Notes: generated by a model from the sequence alone, not told the origin. Positions 40,620-51,845 are shown, numbered from the stretch's first letter. The stretch is DNA of 64,000 bases from Rhynchopus sp. YZ270_cl-10 (GCA_964035575.1 OZ037928.1:558001-622000), one strand, 5' to 3'. Numbers and translations are program-made.

Positions 40620-40987
40620 CTAACCTTCTACTTCGAGGTGGCAAGACATGGGTCGTTCTTCGCAGTCGTACACGTCTTTTTTTTCGTGGGCTTTTCCGAG
40701 CAGTTCCTCAAGGGTCGTGCAACAACCGCTTAGGTGCAGCGAGAAGTGTAGTCGGGGTGGTGCCACCGATACGACGTACCGATAAGCGCAGTTGTTATCG
40801 CCCCTTGCAGACACACAGCGCTACTAACTGGGACTGCCAAAAAGCTCGGAGCTTTCTTGAGGAAAATCTTCGCGAAGAAAGGACGGCCCTTTCTTCTGAG
40901 AGGCCAGGGTTCCATGAGATGGTGTGACGTACGTCCCTCCTTTGACCTAGTGACCACCTTTGTGTGTCGTATCTCTGGTAGAGACAT
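40620..40987 (-). pseudogene. Possible small gene, frames shifted
   Basis: From ATG at 40987 the frame encodes a basic segment (HHLMEPWPLRRKGRPFFAKI) to about 40815. In an overlapping frame the segment NNCAYRYVVSVAPPRLHFSL continues to a stop at 40620. Both look protein-like, and CACACAG precedes the ATG. A frameshift or an unrecognised tiny intron would link them. The abutting R2 at its end is typical of true gene ends here. No family recognised. Confidence 0.3.
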
Positions 40988-41155
40988 AGGGCCCGCCGAA
41001 GATCGCCTGTGTGTGTGTGTTGTGGTTGTTGTTGATTATTTGTTGTGACGAATCACTTTACAGAGTAGGTAAAGTGACAGGACCTGTTTTTCTCAAAATG
41101 TTGTCCTGCAGAGAAGGTATGATTGACGTATTTTATTTTTCCTTCCTTCAAAACT

Positions 41156-43900
41156 TCACACACAACGCTTTTTTGGTTTTTGGGAGACACACAACGACGT
41201 AGACCGTTCGCAACCCTGAATGAGTAATTTATTTTTCTTTTGGATAAATTGTTGGAGTAGTGTGCAGTTGCCTCAGGTTTGTGTTGCCACACCGTTGTAC
41301 AAATCTCCACTTTTTCTTTTTTAGATACTTCTCTCTATTACTATCGCCCTCTTGGTAAAAAGAACTGTGAAATATACAGGGACGTTTCACATTATATTCT
41401 TATGCAAATCACCCCCCTAATAGGATCCAATGGCCCAGGAATTTTTTTGAGATCCAAAAAAGAGGGCAAATCCAAAATTCGCCTTCGGGGTGTATCATTG
41501 ATTTTGGTTTTAAGAATGAACATACCTTGCTCCCTTCGAAGACAATGGGTGGTTCTGTCCAGTAGACTCCTGTGATGGTGTTGAGCATGAGGCCTTCAAG
41601 CAGTGCGTCCACATTGATCCAGAGCTTGTAGCGCGGGTAGTCCGAAAACAGCATGCGTCTGAGGAAGCGCCGGCTCACGATGTAGCCGTTTGCGCAGCGG
41701 TGCTGGCGGATCTTCCAGAGCAGGCCGCCGGGGGTGTATTGCTTGCCATTGTACACGTGGGCGTGTTTGTTGAGGCAGCCGCCGATGAAGATGATATCCC
41801 ATGAGTCTGGGTCAGGTGCCTCGGCTACGACCTTTGCAAACAACGACGGAAAGTGCTTCACAAATATTGTGTCATCCTGAAAAAAGAATTTGAAATCATG
41901 AATCAAATATCTACAGAAAAAAAATGCATTTTGCTGGAATCACCCTAAAGCAAGGAGGGGTCTTTACTCAATTATTTGAAAAAAAAAATTGAAGAATTGC
42001 TGCGAAGAAATCATGATCTCAGTTCCACAAAACTCAACTCTTACAGTCGCCAACTGATCTTGATTACTCGACTAGAAAAGAAGGAAGATTATTTTCGTTG
42101 AACACAACCCCAAAAAAAAAAAAAAAAAAACAGTATGTGAGATCTGAATTTGATGCATGATTTTTAAAGGGAGAAAATAGTTGATATCATTATCAGGCGA
42201 TTAAACGGTGGCTTTATTATTCGAGGTTCTAATAACAGTGTAAGATGGTGTTCCTGAAAGGGCCCATATTGACAGGTCCTTGACATGTCCTTGACACAAG
42301 GTTTACAGGGGAAAATGACACACACCCCCTATATTGACATGTCGTTGACATGTCCCCGACAGCAGATCGGTAACACCATAAGAGGGGAAAAAAACCCCCT
42401 CATTATTTGCCTTTATTCCCACAAAAAATGCTAACATACCTCGAGGATCAACCCCACTTGGGTGCCTCTATTCCACATCGTGCGATACATCTCGAAGTGC
42501 TGGACCATGCACGCCACCCTGCCCAGAAACGCCCCGTTCACTGGGGTATACCTACTCCGCATAGTCTGCTCCTGAATCTCCTTCCACACCGGGGAGTGTT
42601 TCATGCCGTACCACTCTAAGATCTGCCCCCCCTTTTCCAGCTTCAACGCCCCAGGCCACAGCCGTTTAGCTACATGCTCTTTTTCTTCGATCAGACGGTC
42701 TCGCGTCCATTCTCCTCGCATCTCCACCTGCAAACCCAGCTGTCTCGAGTTTGCAAGCATCAGCTCTTTCCTTTGCGTAGCTTTGACGTAATGACTGACC
42801 AGAATCACATCAGCCCCTGCAGGAAGCCCTGCGGTGCAGGTTCTGCCGATTTCCACCTCGGCGAGCGCTATTTTGTGTCCAGCGCTGGTGAAAATGAGGA
42901 TAATTTCGGTGGTGTAGACTTCAGTGAAGTAGAACACTTGCCGCATGGGTGGAGGCAGGTAGTCTCTAGAGGAGACGTTGAATGACTCAACGTGCACTCT
43001 AACGTTGTCCGCGGTTTTCATAAAAATCTGCAGCTCTTCAGGGTCCAGCTCCGGAGAACTCGGTTTGTCTGCAAATATGATCCCCACCCCCGATACCGTC
43101 GAGATCTCCCTCAGCTGGAACACAACCTGCTTCCCTTGCGTAAACTTTTCGCTGGTTTCCGCTTTTTGATCGAGTAAAAGAGGCATTTCAGGCTTCGTTG
43201 ATACATGGCGCACCCAATCGCATCCTTGGCAGTTCTGCGCTACGTTGTGCAACGAAAAATGCTCCCCTCCTGGGACATGAAAGAACAAATACTTTGCCGG
43301 ATACGGCGCAAAAAAGGTGGTCACCCGCGAGGTCGAAGCATTCACATTGATTAACAGCACCTTTTTTGCGTTGTCATTCTTTTGCGCATATATAGTAGCC
43401 GCAGCGCCTGAGGTGCGCACCGCTGAAACCGGCTTTGCCATATCAGCCAACTGCAACGAAAACGACGCGGTAGCAGAATACGGGGTGAACGTCAGCCCAG
43501 TTTTCGGCACCCCTACAATTTCCAACAACCCTTTCGAAGGGACGGACCCAGTGTAGTACTCAGCCCCATGGTGCCAGGTGCATTTGTGGTCCCCACTCCA
43601 TTCTTCCCCGTAGACTGTAGTTAGGGTGGAACTAGAGTACGCATCGCCACCGAGAATCACCATGGCATCGAGCCGCAGGATGTCAAAAAGATTTATCGCT
43701 AAATAGCCGAACAGCCCTGCCAGAAGGATGGCCTGAGACCGCCCGCAGCTGTACTTCTGCAGCTTCTCCTTCTCGGAATGCGGGGGGTGGTGGGGGAGGT
43801 GCGCCCCTGGTCCAGCTCCACGTAGCGCCCCCTCTCCGGTTGTTGTCTCACCAACGGCTGCTTCGCCTACACGGTGACGCGAGTCGGCGTCACGACGCAT
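41156..43900 (-). CDS. Type II membrane glycosyltransferase A, GT25-like (three exons, about 623 aa)
   Basis: Exons 43900-42440, 41876-41526 and 41215-41156. Introns (563 and 310 nt) begin GTATGT and end CAG; all joins are in phase 0. After a cytoplasmic tail, residues 56-76 form one membrane anchor (AILLAGLFGYLAINLFDILR). A lumenal beta-rich region of unknown type covers about 90-360. The GT25-like domain begins near 375 (GADVILVSHYVKATQRKELM). The catalytic L-E-D-D is formed across intron 1 (LILE then DDTIF), and DSWDIIFIGGC and GYIVSRRFLRRML follow as in glycosyltransferase family 25. The last exon encodes 19 residues ending QKPKKRCV. Likely Golgi/ER. Paralogue of the gene at 48985-51071. 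Confidence 0.8.
41244..41315 (-). repeat. R5 element inside intron 2 of glycosyltransferase A
   Basis: Sense strand GTGGAGATTTGTACAACGGT, then GCAACTGCACACTACTCCAA. Lies about 28 nt upstream of the 3' splice site. Confidence 0.7.
42246..42384. repeat. Element with GGTGTTCCTGAAA / TAACACCA ends inside intron 1 of glycosyltransferase A
   Basis: The ends match those of a 47-nt sequence at 33463-33509 (in complement). The interior has a direct repeat of about 30 nt, ATATTGACATGTC-type words at 42268 and 42333. Possible small transposon with GGTGTT termini. Confidence 0.4.
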
Positions 43901-44542
43901 CGAATAAAAGAGTTTATAAGATGACCCTAAGCCCCTGCTTGGTCACCTGAAATGGGGGGAGTGAAAGGGAGGGGAGAGTGAGAGGGGGAAGTATTGAGGT
44001 GGGGGAAGATGGAGAAAATGAGATAAATAGGGGGTTTTTTTTTGGGGGGTGATAAAAAAAAAGACCAAGTGGGGGTCCTTAGACAGTGTGGAGGTGGAGG
44101 GCGCGTCATGGATAAGACATATGCTCAGATGCATAAGGCACAACCCTCCTTAAACATGGACATGGAGTGCGTATTAGTACGGTTTTCACGTTAGAGGGGC
44201 TTCCACGTTAGACAGCAGCAAGCGTGGAAGTGGAGGGCGCGTCACGACCAGGACATATGCTCAGGCACATAAGGCACAACAACTCCTTTTGAGGATCATC
44301 TAACCCGCCCCAGAATAGAAAAAGGAAGGGAGTAGGGGTACGGTGTTCAATTACCTTTTAACGTTGCATAGAGTCATTTAAAAAAGGGTGACTCGAAATA
44401 CAAAGCCCTCTCGTGAACAGTGTACCTTTGGTACAAATGACCGGTAGTACCGTGGGGTGGAAGTACCGTCCTTTCCCCCACCTCCCTTCTTACCCTTCTT
44501 CCCGTCCTTCCCTTTATCCCCTCCCACCAGCACACCACGTCG
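43901..44542. other. Intergenic: R3 and R2
   Basis: R3 at 43911-43948, directly upstream of glycosyltransferase A. R2 at 44389-44460, downstream of the LRR gene that stops at 44543. The block 44200-44542 is nearly identical to 45950-46282. No gene. Confidence 0.65.
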
Positions 44543-45664
44543 TCATTGTGCGTGTCTCTGTCGTTTGCGGGCTTGCTCGGGGGATTCGTCTCTGCTGCGT
44601 TTCGGACGTTCTTCAACCACAAGTTTGCTCAGCTTCTTGGTTTTCCCTACTTCGTTGGACACAGCACTGCTGCAGCCGGAAAGGTAAATACTCGTCAACG
44701 AAGTGCAGTTTGTAGCGAAATTCCAACCTACGTACGCAACCTTGTTGAGTGGCGACAAATTAAGGGTAGTTAAAGCTTTGCAGCCGTCGAGAAAGTATCT
44801 CTCAATCTTCGTAACGTTGTTGAGTGGTGTCAGATCCAGGTTGGTTAAAGCTTCACAGTAGAAAAGAAATTTCTCATGAATCACCGTCACGTTATTGAAT
44901 GGTGTCAGATCAAGGGTTGTTAAAGATTTGCAGTTGGAAAGAAAGTTGGTACCTATCGCCGTCACATTGCTGAGTGGTGTCAGATCAAGGGTGGGTAAAG
45001 CGATGCAGCCGGAAAGAAAGTCCTGCTCAATCTTCGTAACGTTGTTGAGTGGTGTCAGATCAAGGTTGGTTAAAGCTTCGCAGTTGGAAAGAAAGTTGCT
45101 CTCAATCACCGTAACGTTGTTGAGCGGTGTCAGATCCAGGGTGGTTAAAGCTTCGCAGCTCGAAAGAAAAGAACTGCCAATCCGCGTCACATTGCTCAAC
45201 CCAGACAGGTCAATACTTGTTAACGAGGTGCAATTACAAAGGAACGCGTATTCAATCTGTGTCACAAAGGACACAGCACTGAGATCAAGTCGCGTTAACG
45301 ATGTCCCCGACAAAAAAAAATAAGGAATGACAGTCGTAACCTCCGCCTGCAGAAGCAAACACGCCACCTCAGGATCCTTCACTCTCATTAACCTCTCTGG
45401 AGTCAGGTCAGTCTCACCCAACGCATGAAGCGCAGCTATGGCTTCTTGCTTCTTCGTCTTCGTGAGCAAGATTGTGTCACCAGCACTCAGCTGCGTCATG
45501 TCGTATCCTTCGACCATCGCTTCGCTTCCAAAACTCATGCAAAAGCTGTCTTCAGGCAGCCCCACTGCAGACGCCACCTTCCGCCGCATGTGCTCCACTG
45601 TGTCATCTACACCCACCTCGACTGTGTGCTGATTCGCTCTGAAATCCTCGAAGTGCACGTCCAT
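44543..45664 (-). CDS. Ubiquitin-like / BspA-type LRR protein 4 (373 aa)
   Basis: I start it at ATG 45664 (MDVHFEDFRANQHTVEVGVD) because this aligns with the N-termini of the other family members; the frame is open a further 33 codons upstream. Ubiquitin-like segment 1-68, linker with ALGETDL and DPEVACLLLQAE, then about ten 23-residue LRRs of a distinct subtype (LTTLDLTPLNNVTVIESNFL). Basic tail PKRSRDESPEQARKRQRHAQ. About 80% alike to the gene at 46283-47329; more distant from the 8-12 kb array. Confidence 0.85.
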   Translation of the reverse strand: MDVHFEDFRANQHTVEVGVDDTVEHMRRKVASAVGLPEDSFCMSFGSEAMVEGYDMTQLSAGDTILLTKTKKQEAIAALHALGETDLTPERLMRVKDPEVACLLLQAEVTTVIPYFFLSGTSLTRLDLSAVSFVTQIEYAFLCNCTSLTSIDLSGLSNVTRIGSSFLSSCEALTTLDLTPLNNVTVIESNFLSNCEALTNLDLTPLNNVTKIEQDFLSGCIALPTLDLTPLSNVTAIGTNFLSNCKSLTTLDLTPFNNVTVIHEKFLFYCEALTNLDLTPLNNVTKIERYFLDGCKALTTLNLSPLNKVAYVGWNFATNCTSLTSIYLSGCSSAVSNEVGKTKKLSKLVVEERPKRSRDESPEQARKRQRHAQ

Positions 45665-46282
45665 TTGTTTGTTGTGGTTTTTTTTGTGTTCTGTGCTCTG
45701 TGTGTGGTGGTGGGGTGTGGAGGACAAGAAATACCCCATTTTCACCCCTGAACAAATACTCAAAAATGCCGGCGTCGGCGTTTTCTGGAGTCTGTCCGTG
45801 CAGTGACGCGGTCATTTCGAAAGATTGGTGGGCAATTTGTTGTATGATATACACTGGGGGGTATTGAGGTGGGAGGGTCAGAAAGATGGAGAAAAGGAGG
45901 CAGATAACAGGCTCGGTGTTTTGGGGGATAAAAAGACCAAGTGGGGTCCTTAGACAGCAAGCGTGGAAGTGGAGGGCGCGTCATGACCAGGGACATATGC
46001 TCAGGCACATAAGGCAAAACAACTCCTTTTGAGGATCATCTAACCCGCCCCAGAATAGAAAAAAGGAAGGGAGTAGGGGTACGGTGTTCAATTACCTTTT
46101 AACGTTGAATAGAGTCATTAAATAAAGGGTGACTCGAAATACAAAGCCCTCTCGTGAACAGTGTACCTTTGGTACAAATGACCGGTAGTATCGTGGGGTG
46201 GAAGTACCGGCCCTTCCCCACCTCCCTTCTTACCCTTCTTCCCGTCCTTCCCTTTATCCCCTCCCACCAGCACACCACGTCG
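45665..46282. other. Spacer with R2, duplicate of 44200-44542
   Basis: Holds the LRR 4 5' flank and then a copy of the spacer including R2 at 46129-46205, just past the stop of LRR 5. No gene. Confidence 0.65.
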
Positions 46283-47329
46283 TCATTGTGCGTGTCTCTG
46301 TCGTTTGCGGGCTTGCTCGGGGGATTCGTCTCTGCTGCGTTTCGGACGTTCTTCAACCACAAGCTTGCTCAGCTTTTTGGTTTTCCTTACTTCGTTGGAC
46401 ACAGCACTGCTGCAGCCGGAAAGGTAAATACTCGTCAACGAAGTGCAGTTTGTAGCGAAATTCCAACCTACGTACGCAACCTTGTTGAGTGGTGACAAAT
46501 TAAGGGTAGTTAAAGCTTTGCAGCCGTCGAGAAAGTATCTCTCAATCTTCGTAACGTTGTTGAGTGGTGTCAGATCCAGGTTGGTTAAAGCTTCGCAGTA
46601 GAAAAGAAATTTCTCATGAATCACCGTCACGTTGTTGAATGGTGTCAGATCAAGGGTTGTTAAAGATTTGCAGTTGGAAAGAAAGTTGCTACCTATCGCC
46701 GTCACATTGCTGAGTGGTGTCAGATCAAGGGTGGGTAAAGAGATGCAGCCGGAAAGATAGTACTGCTCAATCTTCGTAACGTTGCTGAGTGGTGTCAGAT
46801 CCAGGTTGGTTAAAGCTGAGCATGCAAATAGAAAGTGCGTGCCAATGTGCGTCACATTGCTCAACCCAGACAGGTCAATACTTGTTAACGAGGTGCACCG
46901 CCCGAGAAACCAGTCTCCAATCTGCGTCACAAAGGACACAGCACTGAGGTCAAGTCGCGTTAACGATGTCTCCCCCAAAAACCAACCAGGAATGACAGTC
47001 GCAACCTCCGCCTGCAGAAGCAAACACGCCACCTCAGGATCCTTCACATACCACAACCTCTCGAGCGTCAGGTCAGTCTCACCCAACGCATGAAGCGCAG
47101 CTATGGCTTCACCCCTTTTTGTCGTCGTCACCAAAATCGTGTCCCCAGCACTCAGCTGCGTCATGTCGTATCCTTCGACCGTCGCTTCGCTCCCAAAACT
47201 CATGCAAAAGCTGTCTTCAGGCAGCCCCACTGCAGACGCCACCTTCCGCCGCATGACTTCCACTGTGTCATCTACACCCACCTCGACTGTGTGCTGATTC
47301 GCTCTAAAATCCTCGAAGTGCACGTCCAT
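46283..47329 (-). CDS. Ubiquitin-like / BspA-type LRR protein 5 (348 aa)
   Basis: Start chosen at ATG 47329 by family alignment. Same architecture as LRR 4 but with one 23-residue LRR fewer. The C-terminal half is almost identical to LRR 4, while the LRRs just after the linker differ (YYLSGCISLPTLDL, HFLFACSALTNLDL), as expected if part of the pair was recently converted. Basic tail as in LRR 4. Confidence 0.85.
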   Translation of the reverse strand: MDVHFEDFRANQHTVEVGVDDTVEVMRRKVASAVGLPEDSFCMSFGSEATVEGYDMTQLSAGDTILVTTTKRGEAIAALHALGETDLTLERLWYVKDPEVACLLLQAEVATVIPGWFLGETSLTRLDLSAVSFVTQIGDWFLGRCTSLTSIDLSGLSNVTHIGTHFLFACSALTNLDLTPLSNVTKIEQYYLSGCISLPTLDLTPLSNVTAIGSNFLSNCKSLTTLDLTPFNNVTVIHEKFLFYCEALTNLDLTPLNNVTKIERYFLDGCKALTTLNLSPLNKVAYVGWNFATNCTSLTSIYLSGCSSAVSNEVRKTKKLSKLVVEERPKRSRDESPEQARKRQRHAQ

Positions 47330-47508
47330 TTGTTGTGGTTTTTTTTGTGTTCTGTGTGTGGTGGTGGGGTGTGGAGGACAAGACAACAAGCCTGTGTGAA
47401 TACAAACTATGATGGACGAAGCGTGTGTGGGGGAAAGAAAGATCAAACAAAGACAGCAGGGGAGGGTACGGTCGTTTCTTTTTCTCATTGCCTATAATTT
47501 AAGAGATA

Positions 47509-47542
<34 letters not shown>

Positions 47543-48020
47543 TAATTGTCATCGAGAAAAAAAAACGAGGTGCTGGAGAGACTCGGTAGCCATTTTGATG
47601 GCTGACGAGCCGCGTGCTCAGCGTGTTCCAGCTTCGTGGCCGTCTACACGCTGCCATTCAACGCCGCCATCGGAGCAGTGCGGAAGGAACACATAGTACA
47701 GACCAAAAAACCACGCCGTCCAGCACACCAGGCGCATCAGCACCATCCATCAAAGCGAGGAGGATGCTACGGTGGTTTCGAAAATCAGATGGCTTTTCCG
47801 CAGCACACATCTGACAAACACGGGACACTGTTTTTTTTTCCGTCTCCATAGGTTCATCGAAAACCCCCCCAGAGAGTTCACCTTCATTTGGCACTGCACA
47901 CGGTTACCACGAGGGCAGGTTGTACACAAGACTACAATGAACAAAAGCGTTTGAAGGATGCCATGTGGATACGCGACCGTCGCACACATTCATCTCAACA
48001 AAGAAAAAGAAGAAAAAAAG
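47330..48020. other. Intergenic
   Basis: A (CA)n microsatellite at 47511-47541. The stretch 47640-47860 is stop-poor on the minus strand with a C-x2-C (VCQMCAAEKPSDF) but has no convincing start, and I do not call a gene. Confidence 0.4.
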
Positions 48021-48580
48021 CAGGGGACATTAGTATGCCGGTGTGCCGGTGTGGCCACACCGGATAAGCCGGTGTGGGATTTTGAGGAAAAAAAAAAAAA
48101 AAAAGAAAAAGGCGGATTTTTGAATTTTTTTCTGAATTTTATCTCCTCATACAAGGCTGCAACCACATCTGTAGCGGTTTCTTATGTGCATGTGACCCCA
48201 CCATAAAGACCAATCGGTCCGTTCAATCAAAAGAAATAGATGTTCGCAACTCTCATAAAAAAGTAGCGTACCATGCGCCTGCGGCGCAGCTAAAAATGAC
48301 GAGCGGTAGCCCACAGCTCTACCCTATGCCATAGTCACAGCTACCTTTACCATAGTTTGGCTATAAAAGCGTGCGATTTTATGTCACAATTTTTGAAATG
48401 TTGCGTACCGTGGCTTCGCCAGAAAAGTTTTGATGCCATATGGTTAGACAAGGGCGCAGAGGGGAAAGAGTTGTGGAGGTCTCTGCCAAAAATGCGTGGG
48501 GAAAAAAAAATTGCCTCACACCGGCTTTTTTGGCTCACACCGGCTTTTTTTTCAAAATCTCAAACTACCAATGTCCCCTG
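48021..48580. mobile_element. hAT-type MITE, 560 bp, inverse-orientation relative of 23824-25576
   Basis: Ends CAGGGGACATTAGTATG and (complement) CAGGGGACATTGGTAG, flanked by AAAAAAAG on both sides (48013-48020 and 48581-48588). The sequence corresponds end to end to the complement of the 23824 element minus its inner insertion. It retains GTACCATGCGCCTGCGGCGC (about 48269) and GTGACCCCACCATAAAGACC. It shows the uninterrupted CTCAAAAT site. Confidence 0.9.
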
Positions 48581-48984
48581 AAAAAAAGGGAAAAAAAAAA
48601 AAAAAAAAAAACAAGCAGAGACAGAACTCCAATAAATCTATGAACTGACCAAGAAAGTGCAGAGGGCCCCCCCCACCCCCTCTAACCGCATCCAAACACC
48701 CCACCCACCCCTTCCTTCTGTATCATCTCAAATGAACAAAGGCAACCGTACACAAGACCATCGCATCCGAATGCGCACAATGCCGTCTCCTGCAATTTTC
48801 TACTGCGCCTTGTGGGAACCAAAGAGTGCCTGTAAAAAGAAAAGAAAAGTTTATAAGATGATCCTAAGCCTCTCGTGCTTAGTCTGATTAGATTATTGTT
48901 GACATCCGAATCGATGGGGTGAATCCAAAATCGCCTTCAAAATTATTATTTTTTTCTTTCCTTACTTCAAAAACTCTCTCTTTT
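48581..48984. other. Intergenic with R3
   Basis: Poly-A and C-rich low complexity, then R3 at 48845-48885, about 100 nt past the inferred stop of glycosyltransferase B. Confidence 0.6.
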
Positions 48985-51071
48985 TTAATTGGTTTTTTTT
49001 GGTTTTTGGTTGAGACACATCAATGGTGTGCGAAACTATCGCGGACCAGGAAGAATCGACATACCTTGCTCCCTTCGAAGACAATGGGTGGTTCTGTCCA
49101 GTAGACTCCTGTGATGGTGTTGAGCATGAGGCCTTCGAGGAGTACGTCGATATTGATCCAGAGCTTGTAGCGCGGGTAGTCCGAAAACAGCATACGCCTG
49201 AGGAAGCGCCGGCTCACGATGTAGCCGTTTGCACAGCGGTGCTGGCGGATCTTCCAGAGCAGGCCGTCTTTGCGGTGCTGCTTGCCGCCGTAGGGCTCCG
49301 CATGTTTGTTGAGGCACCCTCCGATGAAGATGATATCCCATGAGTCTGGGTCAGGTGCCTCGGCTACGACCTTTGCAAACAACGACGGAAAGTGCTTCAC
49401 AAATATTGTGTCATCCTGAAAAAAAGAGTTTGGAGTGGGGTGTAGCTGCCTGAGGTTGTGTTGTCACAGTTGTGAATCTCCACTGTCTTTTTTTTGAAAA
49501 AGTTGTGTGTAGACATACAATACCATCATTTTTTTTTTTTTCGATGGTTTTCAAACAGGATCATGAATTTCAGGCCACACAATGCCCAGAAAACCGTATA
49601 TTTTGGGGAGCAGGATTGGAAAAGGCCTAATTTTGGAGGGAAAAAAGGGGGAGAGACATACTTCAAGAACAAGCCCGACACGAACGTCTCGCTCCCACAT
49701 CATCTTGTATACATCAAAGTGCTGCACCAGGCTTGCCACCCTGCTCAGAAACGCTTCGTCTACCCGGGTGGGGCTGCTTCGCGTGGTGTTGTCGCGCAAC
49801 TCCCGCCACACCTCGCTGTGGCGCGTCCCGTACCACTCCATGACGGTACCACCTTGGGTCATGTGGACTGCACCGGGCCAGAGACGTTTGGAGATATCGG
49901 CCCTTTCTGCGAGGATTTTGCTGTCTGACCAGCGTGGACAGAGCTCCACCTGCAACCCCAGACGTCGCGTCGTAGCTAGCATTGCTGCGCTCCGTTCCGG
50001 CATCCGGCTGTCCTGCGCCACAACGATAATATCAGTCCCCGCGAGCAGTCCCTTCGTACAGCTCCTCCCCACCTCTACCTCCGCCAAAGAAAGTTGCCCA
50101 CCCCCACCCCCAAAAAACACCAACCGCACTGCCGTATCTACCACTACGCCATCCAAATAGAATATCTGTCGGTTCGGCGGACGTACCTGCTCTCTCGAAG
50201 AACACTTAAAATCACCTATTTTGCTCCCATTTGATGCGAACACTGTTAACGAAGAAGGGTCCATCTCTGAAGACACACTCTCGGCAAACGAGATCGCGAT
50301 TCCCGCGATAGAGGATTCATTTGCAAGGGTAAAGGTTAGTGGGGTGCTGGCTGGGAAGGTGCCAAACGTGGAGGTGGTTCGGTCGCGGAGTTCTGGGACA
50401 TCCGGGGAGGTAAGCGGAATGTGCAGCCAATCGCATCCTTGGCAATTTAACGCAACGTTGTGCAATGAGAAGAGGACGGTACCGTGCACTTCGACAATCA
50501 AAAATTTTGCAGGTTGTTGCGGGAAAAACGTTGTTACCACCGACGATGACGCATTGATTTTCGCAAGCAATACCCTCGACGATTTTTCATCCTTCTGCGC
50601 ATATAACACCGCCGACGCACCTGACGTGGAAACCGCTGAAATCGGTTTTGGCGCTACATTCAATTGCAAGGTAAATGACGCGACCGGAGCAAACGGTGTA
50701 AACGCGACAGAAGACCCCGTAGTATCTAACGTCCCTTTCACCTGAAGTGTAGGCGATGCAAGAGATGCCACAAAATATTCGGATCCGTGGTGCCAGGCGC
50801 ATTTGTGGTCGCCGCTCCACTCTTCGGCGTAAAAGGAGAACTCGGATGCTGCGCTGCAGGCGGCGCCACCATTGCATACGATCATAGGGTCTAAGCGCAA
50901 TATGTCAAATATGTTGTACATCAGAAACGAAATCAGCAGCGCCACAGCCAACAGCTGCAGGCGGAAGTACCCCACACCCTGCCGTCGTACCGTCATCTTC
51001 CCGATATGCTCCCCCCCGTCGGTCCCGACCACACCGTGGCGTGGTGCATCAGCATCGCGTCGGCCTACCAT
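48985..51071 (-). CDS. Type II membrane glycosyltransferase B, GT25-like (about 603 aa)
   Basis: Exons 51071-49662, 49415-49065 and probably 49035-48985. The start at ATG 51071 is chosen because MVGRRDADAPRHG aligns with the start of paralogue A. Membrane anchor 36-56. The lumenal region and GT25-like domain match A (GTDIIVVAQDSRMPERSAAM; LVLE then DDTIF across a 246-nt GTATGT-CAG intron). Exon 2 differs from A at about 12 of 117 residues, mostly in one patch (HAEPYGGKQHRKDG). The C-terminus is less sure. Joining to FRTPLMCLNQKPKKTN, the counterpart of A's last exon, needs an intron of only 29 nt (GTATGT to GATAG). Without it the frame reads 14 more codons to a stop at 49020. Confidence 0.75.
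49433..49490 (-). repeat. R5 element inside intron 1 of glycosyltransferase B
   Basis: Sense strand GACAGTGGAGATTCACAACT, then GGCAGCTACACCCCACTCC. Lies about 17 nt upstream of the 3' splice site. The paralogue's intron at the same position lacks it. Confidence 0.7.
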
Positions 51072-51845
51072 CTGTGTTGTAGCCTTAGGATAGGCAGATG
51101 TTCGATGTGGACACCCCACCCCACCTTACCCCACCCCCCACGTGCTTGTGTCACAGAGACACCTTTTCTAGGATAAAAAGGGGGTATTTTTTGTGTATTT
51201 TTCAGGGTATTTTTTGGTGTATTCTGTGATTTTCTTGGGATAGGATGGGAGGGGAGGGGAGGGGATGGGGAGGCTATATCGTTGTACCGTGGGGGTGGAC
51301 GCCCAACCAGTGCAGTCTTAGAAAATGCATTTCGTGGTTTAGATCTGATGTGCTCTACTCCCGCGATCAGATGAAACGGAGACCATTGCAGACACAGAGT
51401 GATTTAGGGTAAAAAATTTGGTGAAAAAAAAAAATTATGGGGTAAAAAAAAAAGGGGGGAAATGGTTAGTTCTGTTATTTGTTTTTTGCTCTGGTTGTTT
51501 TTTAATGAAAAAAGGTTAATAAGATCAGATGGACAACCAAAGTCTCGTTGTGCGTTGCCACCTTGATCGCAATAGTTATACGCACAGGTGTGCATAAAAA
51601 AAGGGGGGCCGGAAGATCAGTTTTTCGCGATATTGTTTTCTTTTCTTTGCTATAAGGATAGAATAGGCCGCTGTGGCAAAATAAAAGTGAAGTTATTAAT
51701 GCAGGCACACCTCCGACTGACCCACTGTACGATGCCAGCCATCCGGACGAAGGCGCAATAAAATGTGAGTAGAAGTTCAAAGCCTCATGTGACAGTGTAC
51801 TTTCATAAAAGAAATCTTAAAAAAGGGGGGGGGGAAACTTTGCAA

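Noticed and set aside
47658-47894. 78-codon minus-strand frame with a C-x2-C pair
   Set aside because: No ATG in a suitable position, a single Cys pair only, and no splice signals around it.
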